Positions 24,170-34,201 of a DNA stretch of 64,000 nt are shown here, piece by piece. The position numbers and the translations under genes were made by a program. This DNA is from RYN-133 sp963785425 (GTDB lineage: Bacteria > Actinomycetota > Actinomycetes > Mycobacteriales > Jatrophihabitantaceae): the NCBI GenBank assembly GCA_963785425.1, contig CAWAVG010000002.1, positions 310,001 to 374,000 on the forward strand. Reading direction: 5' to 3'. Numbering within the stretch: position 1 is the first letter of the stretch; every line of letters begins with the position of its first letter. The notes under the pieces are model-generated. The model made no database searches and was not told where the DNA came from. It saw only the letters and a program-made list of their open reading frames with translations.

Positions 24170-25576
24170 GTGAGCACAGTTCGCGACTTCATCGCCGACC
24201 ACCGCCAGGATCTGCTCGACGACCTCGACTCGTGGCTGCGGATCCCCGGCATCAGCGCCCAGCCCGAACATCATGCCGACGTGGCGCGCAGCGCCGAGTG
24301 GCTCGCCGACGCCCTCGGCAAGGTCGGGTTCCCGACCGTCGAGATCTGGCAGACCGCCGGCCTGCCGGCGGTGTTCGCCGAATGGCGCAGCGGTGACGCC
24401 GACGCGCCGGTCGCCCTGATCTACGGCCACCACGATGTGCAGCCGGTCGATCCGCTGGACCTCTGGCACACCGATCCGTTCGACCCGACCGTCGACGGTG
24501 ACGTGCTGCGCGCCCGTGGCGCCTCCGACGACAAGGGTCAGCTGCTGTTCCACCTGCTCGGCCTGCGCGCACATCTCGCCGCGACCGGACGGGACACGCC
24601 CGCCGTGACGATCAAGCTGTTGGTCGAGGGCGAGGAGGAGTCCGGCTCGCCCAACTTCGAGGATCTCATCGACGAGCGCCGCGACCGGCTCGACGCCGAC
24701 GTCGTGGTGGTCACCGACACCGGCGTGATCGCTCCCGACGTGCCGAGCACGGTGACCGGCATGCGCGGGCTCGTGGGGTGCACCGTGCGCTTCCACGGGC
24801 CGGACCTCGACCTGCACTCCGGGTCGTTCGGGGGAGCCGTGCCCAACCCGGCGACGGCGATCGCACGCCTGACCGCTGCCCTGCACGACGACCACGGCCG
24901 GATCCAGGTGCCCGGTTTCTACGACGACGTGCTCGATCTGACCGACGCCGAGCGCGAGCTGTTCGCGAAGGTGCCCGTCGACGACACCGAGTTCCTCGAG
25001 GTCGCGAAGTCACGCGCGCTGCAGGGCGAGGACGGGTTCACGACACTCGAACGCCTCGGCGCCCGCCCGACCGCCGAGGTGAACGGCATCGGCGGCGGCT
25101 ACCAGGGCGACGGCGGTAAGACCATCGTGCCGAGCGATGCGTTCGTGAAGCTGTCTTTCCGCCTCGTCGCCGACCAGGACCCCGCCAAGATCATCGCGGC
25201 GGTCGACGGATTCGTGCGCGCGCACACCCCCGACGGCATCGTCGCCGACGTCGAGTGGGAGGGCGAGGGCGTGCGTCCGTGCATCGTCCCGCTGGACACA
25301 CCTGCCTACCGGGCGCTGTCCGATGCGTTGAGCGAAGCCTTCGACGGACGGCCGGTGCTGCCCACGCGCGAGGGCGGCAGCGGGCCCGAAGCGGCCTTGC
25401 AGCACAAGATCGGCGCACCGATGGTGTTCCTCGGCGTGGCCCTGCCCGATGATCAGATCCACGCGCCGAACGAGAAGGTCGGCGTGTCGATGCTCTACAG
25501 GGGCGCGGAAGCGGCGGCCGCGCTGTGGGCGAACCTGGCCGAACTGGGACGCGGAGGATTACAGGCGGCTGGTTAG
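24170..25576 (+). CDS. M20-family metallo-dipeptidase
   Basis: A 468-residue zinc peptidase from GTG 24170 (MSTVRDFIADHRQD). Metal and catalytic motifs appear in order: YGHHDVQP (about 85-91), GASDDKGQ with the bridging Asp, EGEEESGS with the general-base Glu, VVTDTG and near the end ALPDDQIHAPNE with the last His ligand. A lid domain of about 110 residues lies between. The pattern fits the M20 dipeptidase/carnosinase-like branch often annotated dipeptidase in actinobacteria. It begins only 37 bases from the divergent oxidase start, so the two promoters overlap. It likely frees amino acids from small peptides in the cytosol. Confidence 0.9.
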   Translation: MSTVRDFIADHRQDLLDDLDSWLRIPGISAQPEHHADVARSAEWLADALGKVGFPTVEIWQTAGLPAVFAEWRSGDADAPVALIYGHHDVQPVDPLDLWHTDPFDPTVDGDVLRARGASDDKGQLLFHLLGLRAHLAATGRDTPAVTIKLLVEGEEESGSPNFEDLIDERRDRLDADVVVVTDTGVIAPDVPSTVTGMRGLVGCTVRFHGPDLDLHSGSFGGAVPNPATAIARLTAALHDDHGRIQVPGFYDDVLDLTDAERELFAKVPVDDTEFLEVAKSRALQGEDGFTTLERLGARPTAEVNGIGGGYQGDGGKTIVPSDAFVKLSFRLVADQDPAKIIAAVDGFVRAHTPDGIVADVEWEGEGVRPCIVPLDTPAYRALSDALSEAFDGRPVLPTREGGSGPEAALQHKIGAPMVFLGVALPDDQIHAPNEKVGVSMLYRGAEAAAALWANLAELGRGGLQAAG

Positions 25577-25586
25577 GGTGAATGTC

Positions 25587-26885
25587 GTGCCGAAGACCCC
25601 GGAACCGTCGTTCGACATCACCCACCACACGCTCGACAACGGATTGCGGGTCGTGCTCTCGCCCGATCGCACCGCACCGGTCGTCGGAATCGCGGTGCTC
25701 TACGACGTCGGAATGCGCTCCGAACCCGAGGGGCGCACCGGCTTCGCGCACCTCTTCGAGCACTTGATGTTCCAGGGTTCGGCGAATCTCGAGAAGCTCG
25801 AGCACTTCCGCTACGTGCAGGCGTCGGGTGGCACGTTCAACGGCAGCACGCATGTCGACTACACCAACTACTTCGAGTCCTTGCCCTCGAACGCGCTCGA
25901 GCGGGGCCTGTTCCTCGAGGCCGACCGCATGCGTTCGCCGCGCATCACGCAGGAGAACCTCGCGAACCAGCTCGACGTGGTGAAGAACGAAATCCGGGTC
26001 AACGTGCTCAACCGGCCCTACGGCGGGTTCCCGTGGATCTACCTGCCGCCCGTACTGTTCGACACCTTCGCGAACTCGCACAACGGATACGGCGGCTTCG
26101 AGGATCTCGAGAGCGCGACCGTCGACGACGCGAGTGACTTCTTCAAGAAGTACTACGCCGCGTCGAACGCGGTGCTGGCAGTGTGCGGCGACCTCGATGT
26201 GGACGAGACGATGTCGCTGATCGAGCGGCACTTCGGCGCGATCGCCAAACGGCGCAGGCCCAAACGTCCCGACTTCGGTGAGCCACCGCTCACCGGCGAG
26301 CGACGCGAACGTCACGACGACGCGCATGCGCCCATCCCTGCGGTCGCCATCGGCTACCGCGTGCCGGACCCGGTCAACGCGCTCGACGAGCACCTTGCCC
26401 ACCTCCTGCTCACCGAGGTGCTCACCGACGGCGACGCGTCGCGATTGCAGCGCCGCCTCGTGCAACGCGACCATCTCGTCACCGACGTCAGCGCCTATCT
26501 CGGCGAGTTCGGCGATCCGTTCGACGAGCGCGACCCCACGGCGCTCACGATCTCGGCGCACTACCCGGATGCCGGCTCGCTCGACGCGGTGCTGGCGGCG
26601 ATCGACGAGGAGCTCGACCGGATCGCCACCGAAGGACTGGAACGGGGCGAGCTCGACCGGGTGCGCACCCGGCTGCTGAGCATGATCTTCCGCGATCTCG
26701 ATCCGGTCATCTCGCGCACGCTCGAGTTCGCGAAGTTCGAACTGGTGTACGGCCGGGCCGAGATGATCGCCGAGCTGCCCGGACTGCTCGCGCGCGTGAC
26801 CGACGACGCCGTACGCGCGGCCGCGGGCGGGCTGCGTCCCGATCGCCGAGCCGTGCTCGAACTCGTCGCTGGAGGTAACCGGTAA
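25587..26885 (+). CDS. M16 zinc protease, catalytic subunit
   Basis: A 432-residue pitrilysin-family protein. It carries the inverted zinc motif HLFEHLMFQG (HxxEH) followed by the distal Glu region NEIRVNVLNRP about 75 residues later, so it is the active half. GTG 25587 (MPKTPEPSFD) follows AGGG at a good distance; GTG 25578 is an alternative. The C-terminal half holds the second M16 domain. It overlaps the next gene by one base (TAATG), and that gene encodes a related protein without the zinc motif. In M16B systems the active and inactive chains form a heterodimer that degrades short peptides. Confidence 0.9.
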   Translation: MPKTPEPSFDITHHTLDNGLRVVLSPDRTAPVVGIAVLYDVGMRSEPEGRTGFAHLFEHLMFQGSANLEKLEHFRYVQASGGTFNGSTHVDYTNYFESLPSNALERGLFLEADRMRSPRITQENLANQLDVVKNEIRVNVLNRPYGGFPWIYLPPVLFDTFANSHNGYGGFEDLESATVDDASDFFKKYYAASNAVLAVCGDLDVDETMSLIERHFGAIAKRRRPKRPDFGEPPLTGERRERHDDAHAPIPAVAIGYRVPDPVNALDEHLAHLLLTEVLTDGDASRLQRRLVQRDHLVTDVSAYLGEFGDPFDERDPTALTISAHYPDAGSLDAVLAAIDEELDRIATEGLERGELDRVRTRLLSMIFRDLDPVISRTLEFAKFELVYGRAEMIAELPGLLARVTDDAVRAAAGGLRPDRRAVLELVAGGNR

Positions 26886-28207
26886 TGGCTGCGCCGACGA
26901 CCGTCCCCGCGCTGACGAAGCCGCGCCGCGCACGCAAGCTGAGCGTCGCCGACCGCACCACCGAGACGGGGCTGCGGCTGATTGCGGTCCGCAAGCCGGG
27001 AGTGCCGCTCGCCGAGTTGCGCCTGCGCGTGCCCTTCCAGTCCGCGGGCAAGAGCCATCCGGCGCGGGCAGCGCTGTTGTCGAGCGCGCTGCTCACCGGC
27101 GCCGGGTCCTACGACCGTTCCGGCCTGGCTGCGGCGATCCAGGCGCTGGGCGCCGACCTCGACGTCAGCGTCGACGCCGACCGGCTCGCCGTGACCGGCA
27201 ACGTGCTCGCGACCGGGCTGCGCGGGCTGCTCGACCTGCTCGCGACCGTGCTCACCGAGCCCACCTTCGCGACGGAGGAGTTCGAAACCGAACGCGACCG
27301 CGAGATCGAGCGGTTGACGATCGCCCGTTCCCGCGCGGGCACGATCGCGTCGGAGGCGCTCGCCGTTCGCATGTGGGAGGAGCACCCGTACGCGCACGAT
27401 CTGCCGCAGGTCGACGCCGTTCGCGCCACCACTGCGGCGCAGGTACGCGCGTTGCACCGCGATCGCGTGCGTCCCGAGGGTGCCGTGCTCGTCGTGGTCG
27501 GTGACATCTCGCCCAACCGGGTGCTCGACCAGGTCGAGACGGCCCTGGGCGCGTGGACCGGTGGTGCGCCGCGACCGCGCGTGCCGAAGCTGCCCGCGTC
27601 GTCCGGCGGACCGTTGCTCGTCGTGGATCGTGCGGGCTCCGTGCAGACGTCCGTGCGAATGGGCACGGGCGCGCTGACCCGCACCGATGAGCGCTACCCG
27701 GCCCTGCAGCTGGCGAATCTCGTGTTCGGCGGCTACTTCTCGTCGCGGTGGACCGAGAACATTCGCGAGGACAAGGGCTACACCTACGGGCCGCACAGCC
27801 GCATCGACCATCACGTGCTCGGATCGACCTTGATGCTCGACGTCGAGGTCGCGACCGAGGTCACCGCACCTGCGATGCTCGAGACGCGCTACGAACTGGG
27901 CAGGATCGCGTCGCTGCCGGTCACCGACACCGAACTCGAGTCCGTGCGCCAGTACGCGATCGGGACGCTCGCACTGTCGACCTCGACGCAGGCCGGACTC
28001 GCCTCGACGATCGCAGCGCTGTCGGCGTTCGGGCTGGGGCTCGAATGGGTGCTCGATCATCCGGCGCGGCTGTCGGCCGTCACGATCGACGACGTGAGCG
28101 CTGCCGCCCACGAGTTCTTCGCCCCGGCGCGCTTCGCGGCGGTCGTCGTCGGTGACGCCGGAGTGATTTCCGGCCCCCTCGCCGCCTTGGGGCCGATCGA
28201 GACATGA
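26885..28207 (+). CDS. M16 family inactive partner subunit
   Basis: A 440-residue protein with the M16 fold but without HxxEH: the equivalent place reads SHPARAALLSSALLTGAG. It keeps the binding features of partner chains, including VFGGYFSSRWTENIREDKGYTYGPHS, the R/Y pair that contacts substrate C-termini in this family. It starts ATG 26885 overlapping the stop of the active subunit, so 1:1 synthesis is likely. It ends four bases into nudC. The function would be to complete the proteolytic chamber of the heterodimer. Confidence 0.88.
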   Translation: MAAPTTVPALTKPRRARKLSVADRTTETGLRLIAVRKPGVPLAELRLRVPFQSAGKSHPARAALLSSALLTGAGSYDRSGLAAAIQALGADLDVSVDADRLAVTGNVLATGLRGLLDLLATVLTEPTFATEEFETERDREIERLTIARSRAGTIASEALAVRMWEEHPYAHDLPQVDAVRATTAAQVRALHRDRVRPEGAVLVVVGDISPNRVLDQVETALGAWTGGAPRPRVPKLPASSGGPLLVVDRAGSVQTSVRMGTGALTRTDERYPALQLANLVFGGYFSSRWTENIREDKGYTYGPHSRIDHHVLGSTLMLDVEVATEVTAPAMLETRYELGRIASLPVTDTELESVRQYAIGTLALSTSTQAGLASTIAALSAFGLGLEWVLDHPARLSAVTIDDVSAAAHEFFAPARFAAVVVGDAGVISGPLAALGPIET

Positions 28208-29094
28208 CCGGCGGGCCGCCGCTGTCGCGGCAGACCTTCGACCGTGCGGCGCACCACCGCACCGACGAGGAGTGGCTGGCGGCGGCGTGGGAACGGTGCC
28301 GCGTCGTGGCCGTGACGCCGAAGTCGGCGATCCCGACGAACGGCGGGCACGCCGCCTACCGCGCTCCGGAATCTGTGCCGGCAGATGCGCCGCGGCGCTT
28401 CCTCGGCGTGGCCGGCGGCGTCGTCTACTTCGCGGCGACCGTCGAGCAGGACAGCTCCGACGAGTGGCGCACGCTGCGGGAGTTCGGCCCGAGCGCCGAC
28501 GATGTGGAGGCCTCGCTCGTGGTCAGCGCCATCGCCCTCGAGCAGTGGCACCAGCGGCACCCGCAGTGCCCGCGGTGCGGAGCGCCGACCGTCGAGACGC
28601 AGGCGGGCTGGACGCGAACCTGCACCGCCGACGGCAGCCAGCACTTCCCGCGCACCGACCCTGCCGTGATCATGCTGATCCACGACGGGGGAGACCTCGC
28701 GCTGCTCGGCCGCGGTCACGACTGGAACCCCGGCCGGTTCTCGACCCTCGCGGGGTTCGTCGAGCCCGGGGAGTCGTTGGAGGCCGCGGTTGCGCGCGAG
28801 GTGTTCGAGGAGGTCGGTGTCGCCATCACCGACATCGAGTACGTCGCTTCCCAGCCGTGGCCCTTCCCCGCGTCGCTCATGCTCGGTTTCGTCGCCCGCC
28901 TCGACGGCGACCCGTCGCTGCACGTCGATCCCGTCGAGATGGCCGAGGCCGGTTGGTTCACACGCGCCCAGATCGCGCAAGCGCGGGAGTGGACCGACAC
29001 CCGCAGCGCACCCGACGAATCCGCGCAGCTGCAGGGCATCTCGCCGCACCTGTCGATCTCGCGCTATCTGATCGACCGCTGGCTCGACGCCTGA
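28204..29094 (+). CDS. nudC: NudC: NAD+/NADH diphosphatase (RNA deNADding Nudix hydrolase)
   Basis: A 296-residue Nudix enzyme. It has an N-terminal domain, a zinc-ribbon-like segment CPRCGAPTV ... TRTCTADG, the Nudix box GFVEPGESLEAAVAREVFEE (about residues 182-201) and the NADH-pyrophosphatase motif SQPWPFPASLM just after it. It hydrolyses NAD(H) to NMN(H) and AMP and removes NAD caps from RNA. Only three ribbon Cys are visible; the fourth ligand may be the His in SQHFPRTDP. ATG 28204 overlaps the preceding stop (ATGA). The gene ends one base before the stop of the convergent ABC exporter. Neighbourhood with uvrD2 matches mycobacteria. Confidence 0.93.
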   Translation: MTGGPPLSRQTFDRAAHHRTDEEWLAAAWERCRVVAVTPKSAIPTNGGHAAYRAPESVPADAPRRFLGVAGGVVYFAATVEQDSSDEWRTLREFGPSADDVEASLVVSAIALEQWHQRHPQCPRCGAPTVETQAGWTRTCTADGSQHFPRTDPAVIMLIHDGGDLALLGRGHDWNPGRFSTLAGFVEPGESLEAAVAREVFEEVGVAITDIEYVASQPWPFPASLMLGFVARLDGDPSLHVDPVEMAEAGWFTRAQIAQAREWTDTRSAPDESAQLQGISPHLSISRYLIDRWLDA

Positions 29095-32000
29095 TCAGGC
29101 GGTCGCGTCGACCGTCTCGAAGGCCCGCCACATCCGCGCATAGCTGCCCTCGCGCGCGAGCAATTCGTCGTGGGTGCCGATCTCGCGCACCCCGCCGTGT
29201 TCGATGACGGCGATCCGATCGGCTACCCGCGCCGTCTGCAACCGGTGCGCGATCACGATGGTCGTGCGTTCGCGGGCCACGCGTTGCATGGCGGCGGTCA
29301 CGCGTGCCTCCGTAGCGAGATCCAGGTTCGAGGTCGCCTCGTCGAGCAACAGCAGCGCGGGGTCCGCGAGGTCGGCCCGCGCAAGCGCGATCAGCTGCCG
29401 CTGACCGGACGACAGCGACGCGCCGCGTTCGCCGATGCGGGTCAGGTAGCCGTGGGGGAGCCTGGCGATGATGTCGTGCGCGCCCACCGCGCGTGCCGCC
29501 GCCTCGACCTCGGCGTCGGACGCTTCGGGACGGCCGTAGGCGATGTTGTCGCGCACCGTTCCGGTGAAGAGGAATCCCTCCTGCGGCACGTACCCGAGGT
29601 GTGAGCGGAAGCTGCCCAGGTCGAGCGAGCGCAGATCGTGACCGTCGACCGCGACGACCCCACCGACCGGGTCGTAGAAGCGCGCGAGCAGCTTGAGCAC
29701 CGTCGACTTCCCGGCGCCCGTCTCGCCGACGAGAGCAACTGTCTCGCCGGGCGCGATGGCGAGGTCGACCCCGCAGAGGGCTTCGCCGCCCGCGGTGTTG
29801 GGGTAGCGGAAGTGCACGTCGTCCAGGCTCACCGCGCCGAGGACGGCGCCGAGGTGCACCGGCACGTCCGGATCGGGGGTGAGAGTGTCCAGTGCCATCA
29901 GTTCGGCGATGCGCTTCACCGACACCCGGGTCTGCTGCCACGAGTCGAACACCTGCGACAGCTGCTGGATCGGCGAGAAGAACAGATCGATGTAGAGCAG
30001 GAAGGCGATCAGAGTGCCGACGGTCAGCGCGCCGGAGGGGACGAGCGCGGCGCCGACCCCGAGCACGAGCGCGTCGGCCACGGCGGCGAGGAACTGCACG
30101 AACGGGAAGTAGGTCGCGACCAGCCGCTGCGCGGCGACCCGGGAACGCAGGTAGGCCGCGCCGAGATCGTGGAACCGGCTGCTCGTGAGCGCCTCGTGCC
30201 CGAACGCCTGCGCCTCGCGGACACCGGACAGGCTCTCCTGGAAATCGGAGTTGACCACCGCCAGCCGCTCGCGGGACAGGTCGTACAGGCGCGCGGCGCG
30301 GCGTCGGAACCACACAGTGGCAAGGGCGAGCGGGACGACCACGCTCAGCGTGATGAGACCGAGTTGCCAGTTGACGAGCACCAGCGCGACACCGACGCCG
30401 ATGAACGTCACGAACGCGACCAGTGCGTTGAGCAGGCCGTTCTCGACGAGCGATTCGAACTGGTCGACGTCGGTCGTCATACGCGTCATGATTCGGCCGG
30501 CCATCTCGCGCTCGTAGTAGTCGAGCGAGAGTCGTTGCAGCTGCGCCCACACCCGGATGCGCAGCGACAGCATGATGCGCTCGGCGGTACGTCCGGTCAC
30601 GAACGTCGACGCGACCTGATCGATGAGATCGATGAGCGCGATGACGAGATAGGCGCCTGCGGCGGCGAACAGCACCGATTCGGTGCCGTGCGCGACGCCG
30701 GAGTCGACGCCCGTCTTCACCAGATACGGCCCGGCGATCCCCGCGAGCGCGTCGACGACGACCAGAACGAGGCCGACGAGTAGCGGACGGCGGAAGCGCC
30801 GCAGCAGAGGCGCCAGACCGAAGATGCGCTCGTGCACGCTCTCGGCGGTGACGTCGACATCGGCACGGTCACGCACCGGCGGCAGCGCCTCGACCTGCGC
30901 GAGCAGTTGCGGCGTCGCGGTCAACGCGGGCGTCCATCGTCCGCCGCCGCGACCGAGCCCGCTGCCCAGTGAGGCCGCCGCGACGTGGTGGTGCGACGAC
31001 ATCGACGGGCGATCCGCGGGCCGGCGCCAGGCATCGGCGGTCACGCCGTCCGCAGTGAGCGCGGCGAGGGACTCGATGCGATCACCCGCCTGCCGGAGCG
31101 GTTCCTCCTCCAGCCCGGACAGCAGCGCGCGGTAGCGCGGGCTGCGCTCGGTCAGGTCGTCGTGACTGCCCTCCTCGACGATGCGACCGTGTTCGAGCAC
31201 GACGATGCGGTCGGCGAGATGCAGGGTCGACACGCGGTGCGCGATCAACACGGTCGTGCGGTCGGCGAGCACGTCCCGCAACGCGTCGTGGATCGCCTCC
31301 TCTGTGCGCGCGTCGACGGCGCTCGTCGCGTCGTCGAGCACGAGCACCGCCGGGTCGGCGAGGATCGCGCGTGCCAGCGCGACGCGTTGCCGTTGGCCGC
31401 CGGACAGGGTCAGCCCGCGCTCGCCGACGACCGTGTCGTAGCCGGCGGGCAGGTCCTGCACGAAACCGTCGACCTGCGCGGCGCGAGCGGCGGCGAGAAT
31501 CTCGTCCTCGGAGGCCGAGGGCCGTCCGTAGGCGATGTTCGCGCGGATGGTGTCCGAGAACAGGAAGCTCTCCTCGAAGGCGACACCGACCGCGCCGCGC
31601 GCCGAGCGCAGCGTCAGCGAACGCAGGTCGTGACCGTCGAGCAGCACTCGTCCGCTCGTGGGGTCGTGGAAGCGTGACAGCAATGCGCCGATGGTCGACT
31701 TGCCGCTGCCGCTTGCTCCTACCACCGCCACCCGCTCGCCCGGAGCGATGTGCAGCGACAGTCCGCTGAGCACCTCGGCGTCGTCGCCGTAGCCGAAGTG
31801 CACGTCGTCGAAACGCACATCGCCGCGGACGGCGGTGAGCTCGCGAGCATCCGGCGCATCGACGATCGACGGCTTCAGATCGAGCAGCTGGAAGATGCGC
31901 TCGGCGCCGGCGCGGGCCTGCTGGCCGACGGTGAGCACGGCCGCCAGCTGTCGCGCGGGGGCGACGAACTGGCCGACGTAGGTCGTGAACGCGAGGAAGG

Positions 32001-32825
32001 TCCCCAGGGTGATGCTGCCGTGAATGGCGAGAACTCCACCGAGGACGAGGATCGCGACCTGCGCCAGCGTCGGAATCGACTCGAGCAACGGTTGGTACCG
32101 CGCCTGCAGTCGGGTCGCGCGCATGCGTGAGCCGTAGAGCCGTTGCGCTGCGTCGACGAGGCGGCGCAGCTCGCGCTGCTCCTGACCGAAGGCCTTGACG
32201 ACGCGCACGCCGGTGACGTCCTCGTCGACGATCTGCGCGACGTCACCTTCGCGCTGCTGACCGTCCCACGTCGCCGGGAACACCCGGCGGCGCATGCGGT
32301 ACGAGACAGCGAACAGGGCGGGCATCACGATGAGTGCCAGTAGGGCGAGCACCGGCGACAGCACGAACATGACGATGAGCGACAGCAGCATCATCAGCAC
32401 GTTGCCGGTCATCAGCGGCAGGAAGTTCAGCAGCGCCTGGACGAGCGTCGAGTCGGAGTTCGCCCGCGAGACCAGCTGGCCGGTCGGCAGCGTGCCCAGC
32501 GTGCTGCGGTCGAGCCGGAGCAGTTGGTCGTGCACGGCGTTGCGCATCTCGAGCTGCACGGCGAGTGCCATGCGACCGCCGCGGTAACGCCGCACGTAGG
32601 CGAGCGCGAAGGTCAACGTGGCGGCCCCGAAGAGCAGCAGCAACCACGGCCACAGCGAGTCGCGGCGCGCGACGATGACCTGGTCGACGATCTGCCGGGC
32701 GATGAGGGGACGAGTACCTGGGCCGCGGTACCCACCACGGCGGCGCCGACGGCAAGGACGACGTTGCGCCGCTGGTGCATCACCACCTCGAACAACCGTC
32801 GTGCCCACCCGCGACTGGCGGTCAT
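29095..32825 (-). CDS. single-chain heterodimer-type ABC exporter (TMD-NBD-TMD-NBD), one-base frameshift near N-terminus
   Basis: Two complete exporter halves in one chain. The start ATG 32825 (MTASRGWARRLFEVV) overlaps the marR stop; the frame then breaks at the G run 32706-32709, where one more G joins AAQVLVP to LIARQIVDQVIV and gives 1243 residues. NBD1: Walker A GASGSGKS, signature LSGGQRQR, Walker B VLVLDDATS with Asp in place of the catalytic Glu. NBD2: Walker A GETGAGKS, signature LSSGQRQL, Walker B LLLLDEATS. The Asp-for-Glu change marks one degenerate ATP site, as in heterodimeric multidrug exporters. A long linker separates the halves. M. tuberculosis Rv0194 has the same layout. 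Substrate probably lipophilic drugs; control by the adjacent MarR protein. Confidence 0.88.
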
Positions 32826-33247
32826 GTACGCGCCCGCGTCGCGACGTAGCGGTCGATGCCGGTGCCGATGCGGCGCAGTGCCGCCCCTGCTTCGGCACCG
32901 TGCGGGGTCAGCGCAAGCACTTGGGCGAGGCGCTGGGTCATCGCGGTCTCGGCGTCGCGTAACGCGCGTGCGCCGGCGTCGGTGAGCCGCAGGGTCGTCG
33001 CGCGCTGGTCATGCACCACGTCCTCGCGGGTGAGCAGGCCGCGGCGGCACAGTGCGTCGACGGTGGCGCTGATCGCCGGCTTGCCCAGGGCGAGCCGGGC
33101 GGCGACGCGCGACGCGCGCTCGTCGCCGTCGGCGATCGCCGCGAGCACGCGGTAGTGCGCCATGCTCAGGTCGCCTCCGGCACGCTCCAGCACGCGGGAC
33201 AGGCGCGCCACTGCGCGGACGGCATCGACATCGGTCACGCCGTCCAC
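32822..33247 (-). CDS. MarR-family transcriptional repressor
   Basis: A 141-residue regulator: a dimerisation helix, then winged helix ASRVAARLALGKPAISATVDALCRRGLLTREDV with the typical wing VHDQRATTLRLTDAGARAL. ATG 33247; its stop overlaps the exporter start (ATGA), so they form one transcript. A perfect 19-bp palindrome lies 12 bases upstream of its start. The arrangement, repressor first, own operator, drug exporter second, is the usual MarR self-regulated efflux module. Confidence 0.9.
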   Translation of the reverse strand: MDGVTDVDAVRAVARLSRVLERAGGDLSMAHYRVLAAIADGDERASRVAARLALGKPAISATVDALCRRGLLTREDVVHDQRATTLRLTDAGARALRDAETAMTQRLAQVLALTPHGAEAGAALRRIGTGIDRYVATRART

Positions 33248-33259
33248 CGTACGCCCTGA

Positions 33260-33278
33260 TAGTTCGAGTATCGAACTA
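33260..33278. promoter_or_regulatory. MarR operator palindrome
   Basis: TAGTTCGA (33260-33267) GTA TCGAACTA (33271-33278) is a perfect inverted repeat with an odd centre. It lies in the promoter of the marR-exporter operon and touches the stop codon of the kinase-like gene upstream. The length and spacing fit a MarR dimer site. Binding by the adjacent MarR protein is inferred. Confidence 0.7.
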
Positions 33279-33839
33279 CCTGTTGATCCGCACCGCGGGA
33301 TGCCTCGGGTCGTCGACCTTCACGACGACGTCGGCGACTTCCGTCGGCGACACCTCGGCCTCGTACCGGTCGAACGCGGCCAGCGTCCACGTCTGGTCCG
33401 ACGGTGTGCGGCGGGCGCGTGCGCCGGGTGAGGTCGCGAGATGAACGACGCACTCGAACGGCAATCCGAGACCGAGCAGGAACGCCCCGCTCACGACGAG
33501 CACGGCGTTGTCGGGAAGCTGCCGCCGTTCGGCGCGGGTGGCCCGGTTGGTAAGCGGATCGCGCAGCGAGGGCAGGTACCAGCCGTCCGCATCGAGCACT
33601 TCGCGCCGCATGGCGCCGGCGTCGAGCCAGTTCAGGTAGCTCTCGCTGTCCTCGCGCCCGTGTTCGAGCCGCACGGACGCGTCGCGCCAGAAGGAGTCGG
33701 CGCGCACATGGACGAACGGCCTGCCGAGCACGCGCAACGGCGCGGCCAGTGAATCGGCGAGCAGTTCCGGCTGTGCGCACGGCGGCCCGTCCACGGCCAC
33801 GTGTACCAGTCCGGGGACGGCCGCGAGTCGCTCGGCCAA
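33276..33839 (-). CDS. uridine-kinase-like protein with degenerate P-loop
   Basis: A 187-residue protein from TTG 33839. The coding pattern continues upstream (DYTPVTPADVPTRLAERL) to the end of the mycoredoxin gene, so the true start may be a rare CTG or the N-terminus may be slightly misread. The fold looks like the uridine/nucleoside kinase family found beside mycoredoxin and uvrD2: VHVAVDGPP, VHVRADSFWRDASVRLEHG, LVVSGAFLLG and an Arg-rich lid SPGARARR. The P-loop GxxxxGK(S/T) is missing: VDGPPCAQPELLAD replaces it. It may therefore not bind ATP in the normal way. Role unknown. Confidence 0.6.
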   Translation of the reverse strand: MAERLAAVPGLVHVAVDGPPCAQPELLADSLAAPLRVLGRPFVHVRADSFWRDASVRLEHGREDSESYLNWLDAGAMRREVLDADGWYLPSLRDPLTNRATRAERRQLPDNAVLVVSGAFLLGLGLPFECVVHLATSPGARARRTPSDQTWTLAAFDRYEAEVSPTEVADVVVKVDDPRHPAVRINR

Positions 33840-33876
33840 CCTGGTGGGGACGTCGGCGGGGGTGACGGGCGTGTAG

Positions 33877-34122
33877 TCAGGCAGCGAGCCGCGCCTTGAC
33901 CTCGGCGACGCTGGGGTTGGTGAGCGCCGTACCGTCGGAGAACACCACGGTCGGGACGGTCTGGTTGCCGTTGTTGACGCTCATCACGTATTCGGCGGCG
34001 CTCTCGTCGCGCTCGATGTCGACCTCGGCGTAGTCGATGCCCTCGCGCTGCAGCTGCGACTTGAGCCGCATGCAGAACCCGCACCAGGACGTCGTGTACA
34101 TCGTGAGCGTGTCGCTGTGCAT
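33877..34122 (-). CDS. mrx1: mycoredoxin (glutaredoxin-like mycothiol-dependent reductase)
   Basis: An 81-residue thioredoxin-fold protein. The active site is TTSWCGFCMRLKSQL (CxxC), and the cis-Pro loop is QTVPTVVFSDG. Mycoredoxin-1 of actinobacteria uses the first Cys to reduce mixed disulfides between proteins and mycothiol. Size, motif and the position divergent from uvrD2 match M. tuberculosis Rv3198A. It implies that the organism makes mycothiol. ATG 34122. Confidence 0.9.
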   Translation of the reverse strand: MHSDTLTMYTTSWCGFCMRLKSQLQREGIDYAEVDIERDESAAEYVMSVNNGNQTVPTVVFSDGTALTNPSVAEVKARLAA

Positions 34123-34201
34123 GGTGACGCAACCTCACAGCTGTCCACACCATTCCCGGGGCCGTCCGGAGCTGTCACCGGCCGCTGGCAGTATCGGGGG
34201 C

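Noticed and set aside
28958..30550. 530-residue minus-strand ORF
   Set aside because: Second reading frame of the ABC exporter gene; the Arg-rich composition and lack of any domain show that it is a shadow.
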